Part shown: positions 28,772 to 37,255 of the stretch, one piece after another
How positions within the stretch are numbered: position 1 is the stretch's first letter
How the letters are laid out: every line of letters begins with the position of its first letter
From: Streptomyces sp. CNQ-509
GTDB lineage: Bacteria; Actinomycetota; Actinomycetes; Streptomycetales; Streptomycetaceae
Assembly: GCF_001011035.1 (NCBI RefSeq)
Contig: NZ_CP011492.1
Location: 4,225,001 to 4,289,000, forward strand
DNA length: 64,000 nt
Reading direction: 5' to 3'
The notes under the pieces: generated by a model
What the model was told of the DNA's origin: nothing
Databases searched by the model: none
Seen by the model: the letters and a program-made list of their open reading frames with translations, nothing else
Translations under genes and position numbers: made by a program

Positions 28772-29395
28772 ATGACGGATGCGGCTGTCAGGACGGGACA
28801 CGGCCCGGAGCACGACGACGGGGCGTACGGCGACTTCGACGAGAAGCGCGCCGAGGACGCCGTGCGTGAACTGCTCATCGCCGTCGGCGAGGACCCCGAC
28901 CGCGAAGGTCTGCTGGACACACCGGCGCGGGTGGCGCGCGCGTACAAGGAGATCTTCGCCGGCCTGCGGCAGCGCCCGGAGGACGTGCTGACGACGACGT
29001 TCGACCTGGGCCACGACGAGATGGTGCTGGTCAAGGACATCGAGGTGCTGAGCACGTGCGAGCACCACCTGGTGCCGTTCGTGGGCTCCGCGCACGTGGG
29101 GTACATCCCGTCGCACGACGGGAAGATCACGGGGCTGTCGAAGCTGGCGCGGCTGGTGGACGTGTATGCGCGCAGGCCGCAGGTGCAGGAACGGTTGACC
29201 ACGCAGATCGCGGACTCGCTGATGGAGATACTCGAGCCGCGGGGCGTGATCGTCGTCATCGAGTGCGAGCACTTGTGCATGACGATGCGGGGTGTGCGGA
29301 AGCCGGGGGCGAAGACGCTGACGTCGGCGGTGCGCGGACAGCTCCGGCACCCGGCGACGCGGGCCGAGGCGATGAGCTTGATCAGGTCGCGCTGA
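28772..29395 (+). CDS. folE: GTP cyclohydrolase I
   Basis: 207 aa. The zinc ligands Cys96 and His99 ('STCEHHLVPF') and Cys169 ('ECEHLCMTMRGV') are all present, so this is the zinc enzyme making dihydroneopterin triphosphate from GTP, the first step of folate synthesis. ATG 28772 with 'gagagg' upstream; the frame continues upstream without a homologous segment. It is followed with a 1-nt overlap by a formylglycine-generating enzyme-like gene. Confidence 0.97.
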   Translation: MTDAAVRTGHGPEHDDGAYGDFDEKRAEDAVRELLIAVGEDPDREGLLDTPARVARAYKEIFAGLRQRPEDVLTTTFDLGHDEMVLVKDIEVLSTCEHHLVPFVGSAHVGYIPSHDGKITGLSKLARLVDVYARRPQVQERLTTQIADSLMEILEPRGVIVVIECEHLCMTMRGVRKPGAKTLTSAVRGQLRHPATRAEAMSLIRSR

Positions 29396-30381
29396 TGGGG
29401 GGCGGGGGTGTGGAACCGGGAGCGTGCTGCGCGCCGGGACGCGGTGCGGAGGGCGCGGCGGTACCGGAGGGCGGCGGGGTAGTCGCCGGGCCCGGGAAGG
29501 CCGTGGCCGCCTCGGGACCGGCCGCGTACGAACCGCGCGGAGGGTGGCGGAAGCTGCCCGGCGGGGCATTCCTGATGGGCTACGACGACGGCCCGTACCC
29601 GGCCGACGGGGAGGGCCCGGCGCGCGAGGTGACGGTCGACGGCTTCGCGGTCGCGGCGACGGCGGTGACGAACGAGGGGTTCGCGGCCTTCACCGACGCG
29701 ACGTCGTACGTCACGGACGCCGAGCGCTTCGGCTGGTCCTTCGTCTTCGCGGGCTTTTTGCCCAAGAACTTCCCGCCCACCGCCTCGCCGCCGCAGACGC
29801 CGTGGTGGCGGCAGGTCCACCAGGCGGACTGGCGGCACCCTGAGGGCCCCGGCTCGGGCCTGCGCGGCCGCTGGGACCACCCGGTGGTGCACGTGTCGCA
29901 CACGGACGCCCTGGCCTTTTGCGACTGGGCGGGCGCACGGCTGCCGACGGAGGCGGAGTGGGAGTACGCGGCACGCGGCGGGCTGGAGGGGGAGCCGTAC
30001 CCGTGGGGGGCGGAGCGGGATCCGGAGGGCGCGTACCGGATGAACATCTGGCGTGGCAGCTTCCCCGACCGCAACACGGCGGCGGACGGCTACCGGGGGA
30101 CGTGCCCGGTGGACGCCTTCGAGCCGAACGACTACGGGCTGTACAACGCGACGGGGAACGTGTGGGAGTGGTGCGCGGACTGGTTCCACGCCCGGCACCA
30201 CCGGAAGGCCCCGCGCGACAACCCGCGGGGGCCGCGGCTGGGGCAGTCGCGGGTGCTGAAGGGGGGGTCGCATCTGTGCCATGAGTCGTACTGCTTGCGG
30301 TACCGGACGTCGGCGAGGATGGGGAACACCCCGGACAGCTCGAGCGGCAACACGGGCTTCAGGGCGATCCGGAGCCTGTGA
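29395..30381 (+). CDS. Formylglycine-generating enzyme (sulfatase-maturing, SUMF1 family)
   Basis: 328 aa. After a Gly/Ala-rich lead of about 48 residues comes the full FGE domain: 'LPGGAFLMG', 'PTEAEWEYAARGG', 'GNVWEWCADW' and 'GGSHLCHESYCLRYRTSARM'. The two active Cys are 295 and 300, with the C-x4-C spacing of copper-binding aerobic FGE; many SUMF1-like proteins lack them. It converts a Cys in the CxPxR motif of sulfatases to formylglycine. The ATG overlaps the folE stop by one nt. No sulfatase gene is in the window. A GTG 15 nt further in is another possible start. Confidence 0.9.
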   Translation: MGGGGVEPGACCAPGRGAEGAAVPEGGGVVAGPGKAVAASGPAAYEPRGGWRKLPGGAFLMGYDDGPYPADGEGPAREVTVDGFAVAATAVTNEGFAAFTDATSYVTDAERFGWSFVFAGFLPKNFPPTASPPQTPWWRQVHQADWRHPEGPGSGLRGRWDHPVVHVSHTDALAFCDWAGARLPTEAEWEYAARGGLEGEPYPWGAERDPEGAYRMNIWRGSFPDRNTAADGYRGTCPVDAFEPNDYGLYNATGNVWEWCADWFHARHHRKAPRDNPRGPRLGQSRVLKGGSHLCHESYCLRYRTSARMGNTPDSSSGNTGFRAIRSL

Positions 30382-30420
30382 GGCGCCCCGGGACCGGCGG
30401 CCCGCGGAAGGCGGGGGGCC

Positions 30421-30610
30421 ACCAGCCCGGGCACCTCGAACCCGGGGACGCGCCAACCCGGGTATCCGTCAGCCTGGGCACCCGCCGACCCGTGGACCCG
30501 CCGGTCCGGGAACCCGCCGATCTCTGGACCCGCCGGTCCGGGAACCCGCCGATCCGGGCCCTCTACCCGTCGACCTGGGGATCCGCCGACCCGGGATCCT
30601 CGGACCCCGT
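30421..30610. repeat. Degenerate GC-rich tandem repeat between the FGE gene and folP
   Basis: Within the 467-nt gap 30382-30848, about 190 nt consist of variations on a 14-16 nt unit such as GGACCCGCCGGTCC / GGGAACCCGCCGATC. The cleanest copies are 28-nt identical blocks at 30494-30521 and 30526-30553 (period 32). Every unit holds short dyads, so the transcript would be strongly structured. No credible gene overlaps it. The rest of the gap is pyrimidine-rich and ends with the folP promoter. Confidence 0.75.
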
Positions 30611-30848
30611 GCCCCCGGACCGGCGCCGCCGTGCCCCGGACACCGACCCCCCGCACCACACGTCCCACGTCCCCCGCACTCCCGCCCAAGGGTAGGCGCG
30701 CTCTCTGACATCGCCCCGTCGCTCGCGCCGCCGCAGTCCGCTCTACGCGCCCCATCCCCGCCGCTCGGGCGGCGCCCCGTCCTCCTCGCCGCAAGCTCTC
30801 CGGCGCCCTGCCGGGACCGGGCGGGCCGATGGCGCATACGCTGGAGCT

Positions 30849-31706
30849 ATGACGGATGCGCGCAGGGGGCAGGTGGCGGGGCTGCCGGACTTCGGCCGCT
30901 GCGCCGTGATGGGCGTCGTCAACGTCACCCCCGACTCCTTCTCCGACGGCGGCCTCTGGTTCGACTCCGCGGCCGCGATCAAGCACGGCATCGATCTCGT
31001 CGCCACCGGCGCGGACATCGTCGACGTCGGCGGCGAGTCCACCCGGCCCGGCGCGCCCCGCGTGGACGAGGCCGAGGAGCTGCGTCGCGTCCTCCCCGTC
31101 GTACGGGGCCTCGCGGCCGAAGGCGTCCTCGTCTCCGTCGACACCATGCGCGCCACCGTCGCCGAACAGGCGGTCGCCGCCGGCGCCCGCCTCGTCAACG
31201 ACGTCAGCGGCGGCCAGGCCGACCCCGCGATGGTCCCGGCGGTCGCCGCGACCGGGGTGCCGTTCGTCGTCATGCACTGGCGCGGGCAGTCCATCGACAT
31301 GAACAACCGCGCGGTCTACGAGGACACCGTCACCGAGGTCGTCGACGAACTCCGCCGCAGCCTGGACCGGGCCGTTGCGGGCGGTATCGACGTCGAGCGG
31401 ATCATCGCCGACCCGGGCCTCGGCTTCGCGAAGGCGGCGCCGCACGACCTGGTGCTGCTGAACAGCCTCGCCCGGCTCCGCGCGGAGTTGGGCCGTCCGC
31501 TGCTGGTCGCGGCGTCGCGGAAGCGGTTCCTGGGACGCATCCTGGCCGGCCCCGACGGTTCGCCGCCGCCGGCCCGCGAGCGGGACGCCGCGACGGCGGC
31601 GGTGTCGGCGATAGTGGCGCGCGAGGGCGCGTGGGCCGTACGGGTCCACGAGGTCCGGCCGACGGCGGACGCGGTGCGGGTCGCGTCGGCGCTGGAAGGG
31701 GCGTAG
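30849..31706 (+). CDS. folP: Dihydropteroate synthase
   Basis: 285 aa. The DHPS signatures are 'MGVVNVTPDSFSDGG', 'DIVDVGGESTRPGA', 'VSVDTMRATVAEQAV' and 'LLVAASRKRFLG'. It joins pterin diphosphate and p-aminobenzoate and is the sulfonamide target. A -10 TACGCT (30837-30842) ends 6 nt before the ATG, so the message is probably leaderless, although 'ggag' also lies there. Confidence 0.96.
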   Translation: MTDARRGQVAGLPDFGRCAVMGVVNVTPDSFSDGGLWFDSAAAIKHGIDLVATGADIVDVGGESTRPGAPRVDEAEELRRVLPVVRGLAAEGVLVSVDTMRATVAEQAVAAGARLVNDVSGGQADPAMVPAVAATGVPFVVMHWRGQSIDMNNRAVYEDTVTEVVDELRRSLDRAVAGGIDVERIIADPGLGFAKAAPHDLVLLNSLARLRAELGRPLLVAASRKRFLGRILAGPDGSPPPARERDAATAAVSAIVAREGAWAVRVHEVRPTADAVRVASALEGA

Positions 31707-32201
31707 CGGGGCTTACGGGCCGCGTACCCGAATCCGTATGGTGAGAGCCCAACCGTGCGGCCGGCGATCTTTGTCAGAGCAGCGGCCTACCCTAGGGCGG
31801 GAGTGCGGGGGACGGGCGACGTCTCACAAGACCTGTGTCGCGTTCATAGCCCGTTCGAGTCGCCGTCACTCCCCATACCGCTGTCCCGTCGACCCTCCCC
31901 GTAGACGCGGCCACACCCCACGGCACGGCCGTGAGCAGCCCCGGTCGTCCGGCGTGTCAGCAGGCGCAGGTACATTCGATCGAGGGTCCAGGGGCAGGGC
32001 CGAGCAGCAGACCACCACCGCTTCGACCTCAGCGAGCCCACCGGCACCGCGCATCGACCGAAACGAGCAGCCGACGACACAAGCCCACAAGCAGCCGACG
32101 CAAGGCGCGGGAACAAGGCACAAGCCACAGGAACGAGGAACAAGGTTCAAGGGCATCAGCACAGAACGGCGCCAAGACGCAGAAGGCGAGGCGAGCGAGC
32201 C
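31707..32201. other. Gap between folP and folB without a convincing gene
   Basis: 495 nt. Frames on both strands are open in places but lack family features or a usable start. The second half (about 31980-32190) is unusually A-rich and G-poor in pyrimidines for this genome and directly leads into folB, so it looks like a long 5' leader. A TTGTCA (31771-31776) with TAGGGC 16 nt later is a possible promoter. A 75-nt tRNA-like arrangement at 31799-31873 was examined and does not fold as a tRNA. Confidence 0.5.
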
Positions 32202-32570
32202 ATGACCCAGGCCGACCGAGTCGCGCTGCGCGGCCTCAGGGCCCGCGGCCACCACGGCGTCTTCGCGCACGAGCGCGCCGAGGGCCAACCGTTCGTCGTC
32301 GACCTCGTCCTCCACCTCGACACCCGCCCCGCCGCTGCCACCGACGACCTGGCGCGGACCGTGCACTACGGCGTCGTGGCGGAGGAGACCGTGGCCATCG
32401 TCGAGGGCGAGCCGGTGGACCTGATCGAGACGCTCGCCGAGCGGATCGCCGCGCAGTGCCTGACCCACGCGCCCGTGCAGCAGGTGGAGGTGACGGTGCA
32501 CAAGCCGGACGCGCCGATCACCGTTCCGTTCGACGACGTGACCATCACCATCACCCGAAGCAGAGGTTGA
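32202..32570 (+). CDS. folB: Dihydroneopterin aldolase
   Basis: 122 aa, standard length. 'VALRGLRARGHHGVFAHERA' at the N-terminus and 'VEVTVHKPDAPI' near the end are the FolB signatures including the catalytic Lys. It makes 6-hydroxymethyl-dihydropterin, the substrate of the next gene product. folK begins 3 nt downstream. Confidence 0.96.
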   Translation: MTQADRVALRGLRARGHHGVFAHERAEGQPFVVDLVLHLDTRPAAATDDLARTVHYGVVAEETVAIVEGEPVDLIETLAERIAAQCLTHAPVQQVEVTVHKPDAPITVPFDDVTITITRSRG

Positions 32571-32573
32571 CCA

Positions 32574-33167
32574 TTGAATCGCAGCGACCCGACCGTGCAG
32601 CCAGTGCCGCATTCCGTGGTCGAGCAGGTCGACGCGGCCGACTCGACCCTGCAGAACCCCAAGCTCGCCGTGCTCTCCATCGGCAGCAACCTCGGCAACC
32701 GCCTGGAGACCCTCCAAGGCTCCGTCGACGCCCTGGAGGACACCCCCGGTCTCCGCGTCAAAGCCGTCTCGCCGGTCTACGAGACCGACCCCTGGGGCGT
32801 CGAGCCGGGCAGCCAGCCGACGTTCTTCAACGCCGTCCTGATCGTACGGACCTCCCTCCCGCCCGCGTCGCTGATGGAGCGGGCGCACGCCGTGGAGGAG
32901 GCGTTCGCGCGCGTACGGGACGAGCAGTGGGGTCCGCGCACGCTGGACGTCGACATCGTGGCGTACCAGGGCGTCGTCTCCGACGACCCCGCCCTCACCC
33001 TCCCGCACCCCCGCGCGCACGAGCGCGCCTTCGTCCTCGTCCCGTGGCACGACGTGGACCCCGCGGCCGAGCTGCCGGGGCGCGGGCCGGTGGCCGAGCT
33101 GCTGGCGCAGATCGGCCCGCAGGGCGTGCGTCCGCGTACGGACCTCGAACTGCGGCTCCCGGACTGA
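32574..33167 (+). CDS. folK: 2-amino-4-hydroxy-6-hydroxymethyldihydropteridine diphosphokinase
   Basis: 197 aa. HPPK motifs 'SIGSNLGNRLETLQ', 'SPVYETDPWG' and 'GPRTLDVDIVAY' with 'LPHPRAHERAFVL' are all present; it has an N-terminal extension of about 30 residues typical of streptomycetes. The start is TTG at 32574, supported by 'agagg' upstream and by conservation of the following residues. It hands pterin diphosphate to FolP. Confidence 0.95.
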   Translation: MNRSDPTVQPVPHSVVEQVDAADSTLQNPKLAVLSIGSNLGNRLETLQGSVDALEDTPGLRVKAVSPVYETDPWGVEPGSQPTFFNAVLIVRTSLPPASLMERAHAVEEAFARVRDEQWGPRTLDVDIVAYQGVVSDDPALTLPHPRAHERAFVLVPWHDVDPAAELPGRGPVAELLAQIGPQGVRPRTDLELRLPD

Positions 33168-33227
33168 GCGCATCGTGCCGGCCCTGCGGGGCTACGATTT
33201 CCGGGGGTTTTGGGAGGAGCGCGTTCG

Positions 33228-33716
33228 GTGAGGCAACTGCACGTCGGGATGTTGGCCGGCATCTTCGTGGTGGCGGGGGTGCTGTCCTGGGCGGGGTCCC
33301 GGCTGTGGAACTCGGTGGGGACGCTGCCGAGCGTCCCGGTCGCCGCCCCGGTCGTCCTCGCCCTCATCGCCACCATCCTGACGGCGACCGCGCTGTCCAT
33401 CCGCTCCCGCCTCGCCGCCCAGCGCGGGCGCGTACCGCACGCGAAGGGCGTCGACCCGCTGATGGCCGCGCGCGCGGTGGTGCTGGGCCAGGCGAGCGCG
33501 CTGGTCTCGGCGCTGGTGGCGGGGGCGTACGGAGGGCTGGGGCTGTTCCTGATCCTGGACGGGCTGGACTACGGTACGCGCCGCTCCCAGGTGGTGTACG
33601 CGGCACTGTCGGTGGTCACGGCGGCGCTCGTGGTCGGGGCGGCGTTCTTCCTGGAGCGGGTCCTGAAGCTGCCGGACGACGAGGACGAGGACGACCGCAC
33701 CCCACCGCGCCGCTAG
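33228..33716 (+). CDS. DUF3180-type integral membrane protein
   Basis: 162 aa with four membrane helices (about 5-25, 38-58, 86-110, 120-145) and an acidic C-terminal tail. Position directly after folK, size and topology match the DUF3180 proteins that follow folK across actinobacteria; no function is known. GTG 33228 is chosen because 'gggagg' (33212-33217) is 10 nt upstream. Confidence 0.85.
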   Translation: MRQLHVGMLAGIFVVAGVLSWAGSRLWNSVGTLPSVPVAAPVVLALIATILTATALSIRSRLAAQRGRVPHAKGVDPLMAARAVVLGQASALVSALVAGAYGGLGLFLILDGLDYGTRRSQVVYAALSVVTAALVVGAAFFLERVLKLPDDEDEDDRTPPRR

Positions 33717-33811
33717 CGCCCGTTCCGTACGACCACGCGTCCACGACCACGCCCACGACCGCCCTGCCGCGGCCCTAGGGGCCGCTCCGTACGGCCGCTA
33801 GGCTCGGTGGC

Positions 33812-34996
33812 ATGACTGCCGCGCCCACCGGAGACGCCGCGCCCGCCGCACGCACCGCCCCGCTGACGGTCGGCGTCGGGGGCGCGGCCGAGCAGACCGA
33901 CATGGTGCTCAACATCGGCCCGCAGCACCCCTCGACGCACGGCGTGCTGCGGCTGCGCATGGTCCTGGACGGCGAGCGCATCGTCTCGGCGGAGCCGGTC
34001 ATCGGCTACATGCACCGCGGCGCGGAGAAACTCTTCGAAGCCCGCGACTACCGCCAGATCATCGTGCTCGCCAACCGCCACGACTGGCTGTCGGCCTTCT
34101 CCAACGAACTGGGCGTCGTCCTGGCCGTCGAGCGCATGCTCGGCATGGAGGTGCCGGAGCGGGCGGTGTGGCTGCGTACTCTCCTCGCCGAGATGAACCG
34201 CGTGCTCAACCATCTGATGTTCCTCGGCTCGTACCCCCTCGAACTCGGCGGCATCACCCCGATCTTCTACGCGTTCCGCGAACGCGAGGATCTGCAGGCC
34301 GTCATGGAGGAGGTCTCCGGCGGGCGCATGCACTACATGTTCAACCGCGTCGGCGGCCTCAAGGAGGAACTACCCGCCGGCTGGACGGACCGGGCGCGCG
34401 CGGCCCTGCGCGCGACGCGCGCGCGGATGGACGTCTTCGACGGCCTCGTCCTCGGCAACGAGATCTTCCGCGGCCGCACGCGCGGCGTCGGCGTGCTGCC
34501 GCAGGGGATGGTGCACGCGTACGGCGTGAGCGGTCCCATAGGGCGCGGCTCGGGGGTTGACTTCGACCTGCGGCGCGACGAGCCGTATCTGGCGTACGGG
34601 GAGCTGGGCGGCACGCTGCGCGTCGTGACCCGTGAGGAGGGCGACTGCCTGGCCCGCTTCGAGGTGCTGCTGGCGCAGACGCACAACTCCCTCGACCTGG
34701 CCGACGCCTGCCTGGACCGGCTGGCGGAACTGCCGCCCGGGCCGGTGAACCAGCGGCTGCCGAAGGTGCTGAAGGCGCCGGAGGGGGAGACGTACGCCTG
34801 GACGGAGAACCCGCTGGGGCTCAACGGCTACTACCTGGTGTCGAAGGGCGAGAAAACGCCGTACCGGCTGAAGCTGCGCTCCGCGTCGTACAACAACATC
34901 CAGGTGCTCACCGAGCTGCTGCCGGGGACGCTGGTGGCGGACATGGTGGCGATCCTGGGGTCGATGTTCTTCGTGGTCGGGGACATCGACAAGTGA
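33812..34996 (+). CDS. NuoD-like 49-kDa subunit homologue, orphan (second copy type)
   Basis: 394 aa. It is a full-length member of the complex I 49-kDa/hydrogenase large-subunit family: 'NIGPQHPSTHGVLRL' carries the quinone-site His, with 'GYMHRGAEKL' and 'EMNRVLNHLMFLG'. The end differs from canonical NuoD: 'ILGSMFFVVGDIDK' instead of the usual S-x-D and GEVDR ending. No other nuo genes are in the window, so it is an orphan paralogue as in other streptomycetes; a role in a partial or alternative complex is inference. Leaderless start: TAGGCT at 33799-33804, seven nt before the ATG. Confidence 0.85.
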   Translation: MTAAPTGDAAPAARTAPLTVGVGGAAEQTDMVLNIGPQHPSTHGVLRLRMVLDGERIVSAEPVIGYMHRGAEKLFEARDYRQIIVLANRHDWLSAFSNELGVVLAVERMLGMEVPERAVWLRTLLAEMNRVLNHLMFLGSYPLELGGITPIFYAFREREDLQAVMEEVSGGRMHYMFNRVGGLKEELPAGWTDRARAALRATRARMDVFDGLVLGNEIFRGRTRGVGVLPQGMVHAYGVSGPIGRGSGVDFDLRRDEPYLAYGELGGTLRVVTREEGDCLARFEVLLAQTHNSLDLADACLDRLAELPPGPVNQRLPKVLKAPEGETYAWTENPLGLNGYYLVSKGEKTPYRLKLRSASYNNIQVLTELLPGTLVADMVAILGSMFFVVGDIDK

Positions 34997-35020
34997 GGAG
35001 GAACGGGGGCGAATCCCCGT

Positions 35021-35950
35021 TCAGCTCGCCTGCTCCAGGTCGATGACGCGCCCGACGGGCCCGTGGGGGTCGTCGTCGGGGTCGTCGGCCTCGGAGGGCG
35101 CCGGAACGGCGTCGGAGCCGGCTTCCGCCCCCTTGTCGGCCTCGGCCTCCGCCTCGGCTTGGGCTTCGGCGAGGACTTCAGGACCGACGACATCGGCGAG
35201 GTCGGTGCCGGCGTCCCCGGGCTCGTCGGGCCCGGAGCGGTGGCCGCCGCCGGCCCGGCGGCCGGACGCCGGGGGAGGGGTCTCCCGGGACTGCGCCCGC
35301 TGCGGCCGGGAGAAGTAGCTGAAGCCCGCGGCGTCGCCGGAGGGCGCCTGCTCGTGGGTCTGCCCGTGGCCCTGCCGGGCGGCGTTGCCGGCGAGGTTGT
35401 CGAGGGCGTGGGAGGCGCGCAGGTACTGGCTGAGGGAGGGCGGCCCGATCTGCGGCCGCGACCCGGCAGGCGGCAACTGCTTGACGGGCGTCGCCGCCTC
35501 GATGGCCAACTGCCGCCGCCCTTCGAGCGCGGCGGCGCGCTCGGACTCGGCGTTGGCGTACCGCGCGAGCAGCGCGGCGTGGTCCGTACGCAACCGGGCG
35601 AGGTCGCCGTGCCGCGACCCGAGCCGCTTCTCCAACTCCCCGCGTACGCGCCGCGCCTCCTCAAGGTCGCGCTTCAACTCGGCGAGCTTCTCCTCATGCT
35701 CCCGCTCGGCCCGCGCCCGCGCCCCGGTGGCCTCGGTCACCTGGAGGGCGGCCATCCGGTCCCGCAACCGCATGAGCGCCGAGGCCCCCACCGCGGCCCC
35801 GGCCGCCCCCGCGGCCAGCCACCGCACGGCGGCCCCGTCCCCGGAAACCAACCAGGCCCCGGCCGCGCAACCCAGCGCGACCGCGGCGAACGACACGGGC
35901 GGCAGGAGCCCGCGCATCGGCGAGGAGAAGCGGTGGCGTCCACGTGGCAT
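35021..35950 (-). CDS. Membrane-anchored coiled-coil protein of unknown function
   Basis: 309 aa. Two short hydrophobic segments (about 14-34 and 41-60) are followed by a charged coiled coil (about 70-165, 'EREHEEKLAELKRDLEEARR') and a long acidic, Ala/Glu/Asp-rich tail with 'EAQAEAEAEAD'. I recall such a protein beside the orphan nuoD in streptomycetes but no function. It could be a cell-envelope scaffold. ATG 35950; convergent with the NuoD-like gene. Confidence 0.75.
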   Translation of the reverse strand: MPRGRHRFSSPMRGLLPPVSFAAVALGCAAGAWLVSGDGAAVRWLAAGAAGAAVGASALMRLRDRMAALQVTEATGARARAEREHEEKLAELKRDLEEARRVRGELEKRLGSRHGDLARLRTDHAALLARYANAESERAAALEGRRQLAIEAATPVKQLPPAGSRPQIGPPSLSQYLRASHALDNLAGNAARQGHGQTHEQAPSGDAAGFSYFSRPQRAQSRETPPPASGRRAGGGHRSGPDEPGDAGTDLADVVGPEVLAEAQAEAEAEADKGAEAGSDAVPAPSEADDPDDDPHGPVGRVIDLEQAS

Positions 35951-36491
35951 AGTCCGCAACTTACCGCGGAGATGTCCCAAATGGAGCAGCCCCCAACCAA
36001 TCGTTTCCCCCCGGTTACGTCCCAGCCACCCCACCACCCCCCGGCCGCTGGCGGGAGCGTCGGCGCCCTGGCGATCACGGGCACCACGATCGGGCGAGAG
36101 TGCCAATGGAATTCCACCATGGGCGAGAAGGCGGCAAGCGCCGAAACAGGGGGGACTGCGTCGATGGAGGCACTTCGCGATAAGAACCTCGACAGCCCCT
36201 ATCGACGTTGCATGCCTCAAGCTGCGCGGAGTTCCTTCGAGCAACGAGGCATCGTGACTCGGGAGATCCGGTGTCGAAGACCTGCCGCCGTGGAGGGAGC
36301 AGAAGGCAGCTCGGAACGCAGCAACGGGGCCGTGACGAGCCATAACCTCAACTTCGGTCCGGCAGAACTGCGTCAGCGGAACGTCGAGAGGTGCGGGGGT
36401 GCGCGACCGGCAGGAAGATCCAGTCAAGTCCGCTTGACCGATCGCGTGCTCGATCCATGACTGCAGGCGACTGCCGTGAAGCCAGTGGCTC
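35951..36491. other. Non-coding stretch at the left edge of the accessory locus
   Basis: 540 nt without a supported gene. The base composition drops from the genome level and short frames lack any family feature. At 36106-36117 there is ATGGAATTCCAC, an isolated copy of the palindromic element found in the two promoters at 36492 and 38439, here without a clear promoter or gene behind it. The stretch may be the remains of a lost gene or insertion; I cannot tell. Confidence 0.5.
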
Positions 36492-36572
36492 ATGGAATTC
36501 CATTTTTGCCGGAAGAGGCAAGCTGTGACGAGAAGTTGACGGTGGTGCAACTGGATCAACCTTCGGTAGCGT
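36492..36572 (+). promoter_or_regulatory. Promoter A of the accessory locus (shared architecture with promoter B)
   Basis: In order: palindrome ATGGAATTCCAT (36492-36503), 2 nt, dyad TTGCC-N6-GGCAA (36506-36521), TGACG, then TGGTGC (36543-36548) as -35, an 18-nt spacer, and TAGCGT (36567-36572) as -10. Promoter B at 38439-38518 has the same parts in the same spacing with one 1-nt indel. Two dyads about 45-75 nt upstream of the transcription start suggest an activator site. It would drive the lipoprotein gene at 36611. Confidence 0.7.
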
Positions 36573-36610
36573 CAGGTCACACAGAGACCCCCGATCCCCC
36601 CGGAGCCGAC

Positions 36611-37255
36611 GTGAAACGCCACCCCCTCCCCGCTGCCGCAGCGACCGCTGCTGCCCTGGCCTTGTTCCTCGCTGCCTGCGGCGGTAGCGAGACGGATTCG
36701 AACGAGGACGAGAAGGTCACCGGCGCCAACTCGGCCAAGCCGTCCCCGTCGCCGAGCGAAACGGAAGCGGCGAGACCGGAGATCAAGCTGCCGGACGACG
36801 CGAAGAACGTCTTCGAAGACTGGGGAAGCAGCGATCCCGAGAAGGACGCCGTCCTACGTGACAGCGCGCAGATGATCGACTCCATCGACGACGCCATCTT
36901 CAAGGGCACTACGGAGACGGAAGCGTTGGACTTCTACCTGGTTGGGGCTGCTCGCCAGAACGCGACTGATTACATCAAGGGTTATCTGGACGAGAGCCAT
37001 GCCTGGGCTGGTACGACGCGTTTCACTGTCAGAGAAGTGAGCAAACGCGACGACGGCGCAACGGTGGTCATCTACTGCTCGGACGAGAGCGACTCCTACA
37101 TCACCAATGTCAAGACAGGCAAGCCCATCAAGGATTCTTCTGGTGGGTCCAGCGCCTACGTTCTCTACAACACTCGCTACGAAAAGAACAAACTCGGCGT
37201 CTGGCAGATGACCGACGGAATCTCTGAACGAGGTGCCGAACAGTGCGAGTCGTGA
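36611..37255 (+). CDS. Lipoprotein of unknown function
   Basis: 214 aa. Signal peptide with lipobox 'FLAAC' (Cys near residue 23), an acidic/Ser-Pro linker, then one compact domain of about 150 residues ('LDFYLVGAARQNATDYIKGY', 'VVIYCSDES', 'GVWQMTDG') with two Cys that could form a disulfide. The alternating pattern and ending recall small NTF2-like outer-surface domains, which is a guess. GTG 36611 with 'ggag' upstream. First gene of unit A; the next gene overlaps its end by 13 nt. Its GC content is lower than that of the flanking core genes. Confidence 0.75.
   Translation: MKRHPLPAAAATAAALALFLAACGGSETDSNEDEKVTGANSAKPSPSPSETEAARPEIKLPDDAKNVFEDWGSSDPEKDAVLRDSAQMIDSIDDAIFKGTTETEALDFYLVGAARQNATDYIKGYLDESHAWAGTTRFTVREVSKRDDGATVVIYCSDESDSYITNVKTGKPIKDSSGGSSAYVLYNTRYEKNKLGVWQMTDGISERGAEQCES

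Noticed and set aside
30421..30610. CRISPR array
   Set aside because: The repeats are degenerate and contiguous, with no unique spacers of constant length and no cas genes.
31799..31873. tRNA-like element: 7-bp pairing ends (GGGAGTG/CACTCCC), 75 nt, with a GTTCGAGTC T-loop sequence
   Set aside because: The T-stem has only two of five pairs, the anticodon arm does not form a 5-bp stem with a 7-nt loop, and T8/A9 positions are wrong. Probably chance, or at most a decayed fragment.
31738..32205. 155-codon plus-strand frame upstream of folB
   Set aside because: Composition is Arg/Ser/Thr/Gln-rich without structure, there is no ribosome binding site, and it runs into folB in another frame; more likely a leader.
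35951..36490. Transposase remnant suggested by the lower GC and scattered open frames
   Set aside because: Neither strand gives recognisable transposase residues, and no terminal inverted repeats with target duplication were found. Kept as an unexplained non-coding stretch.
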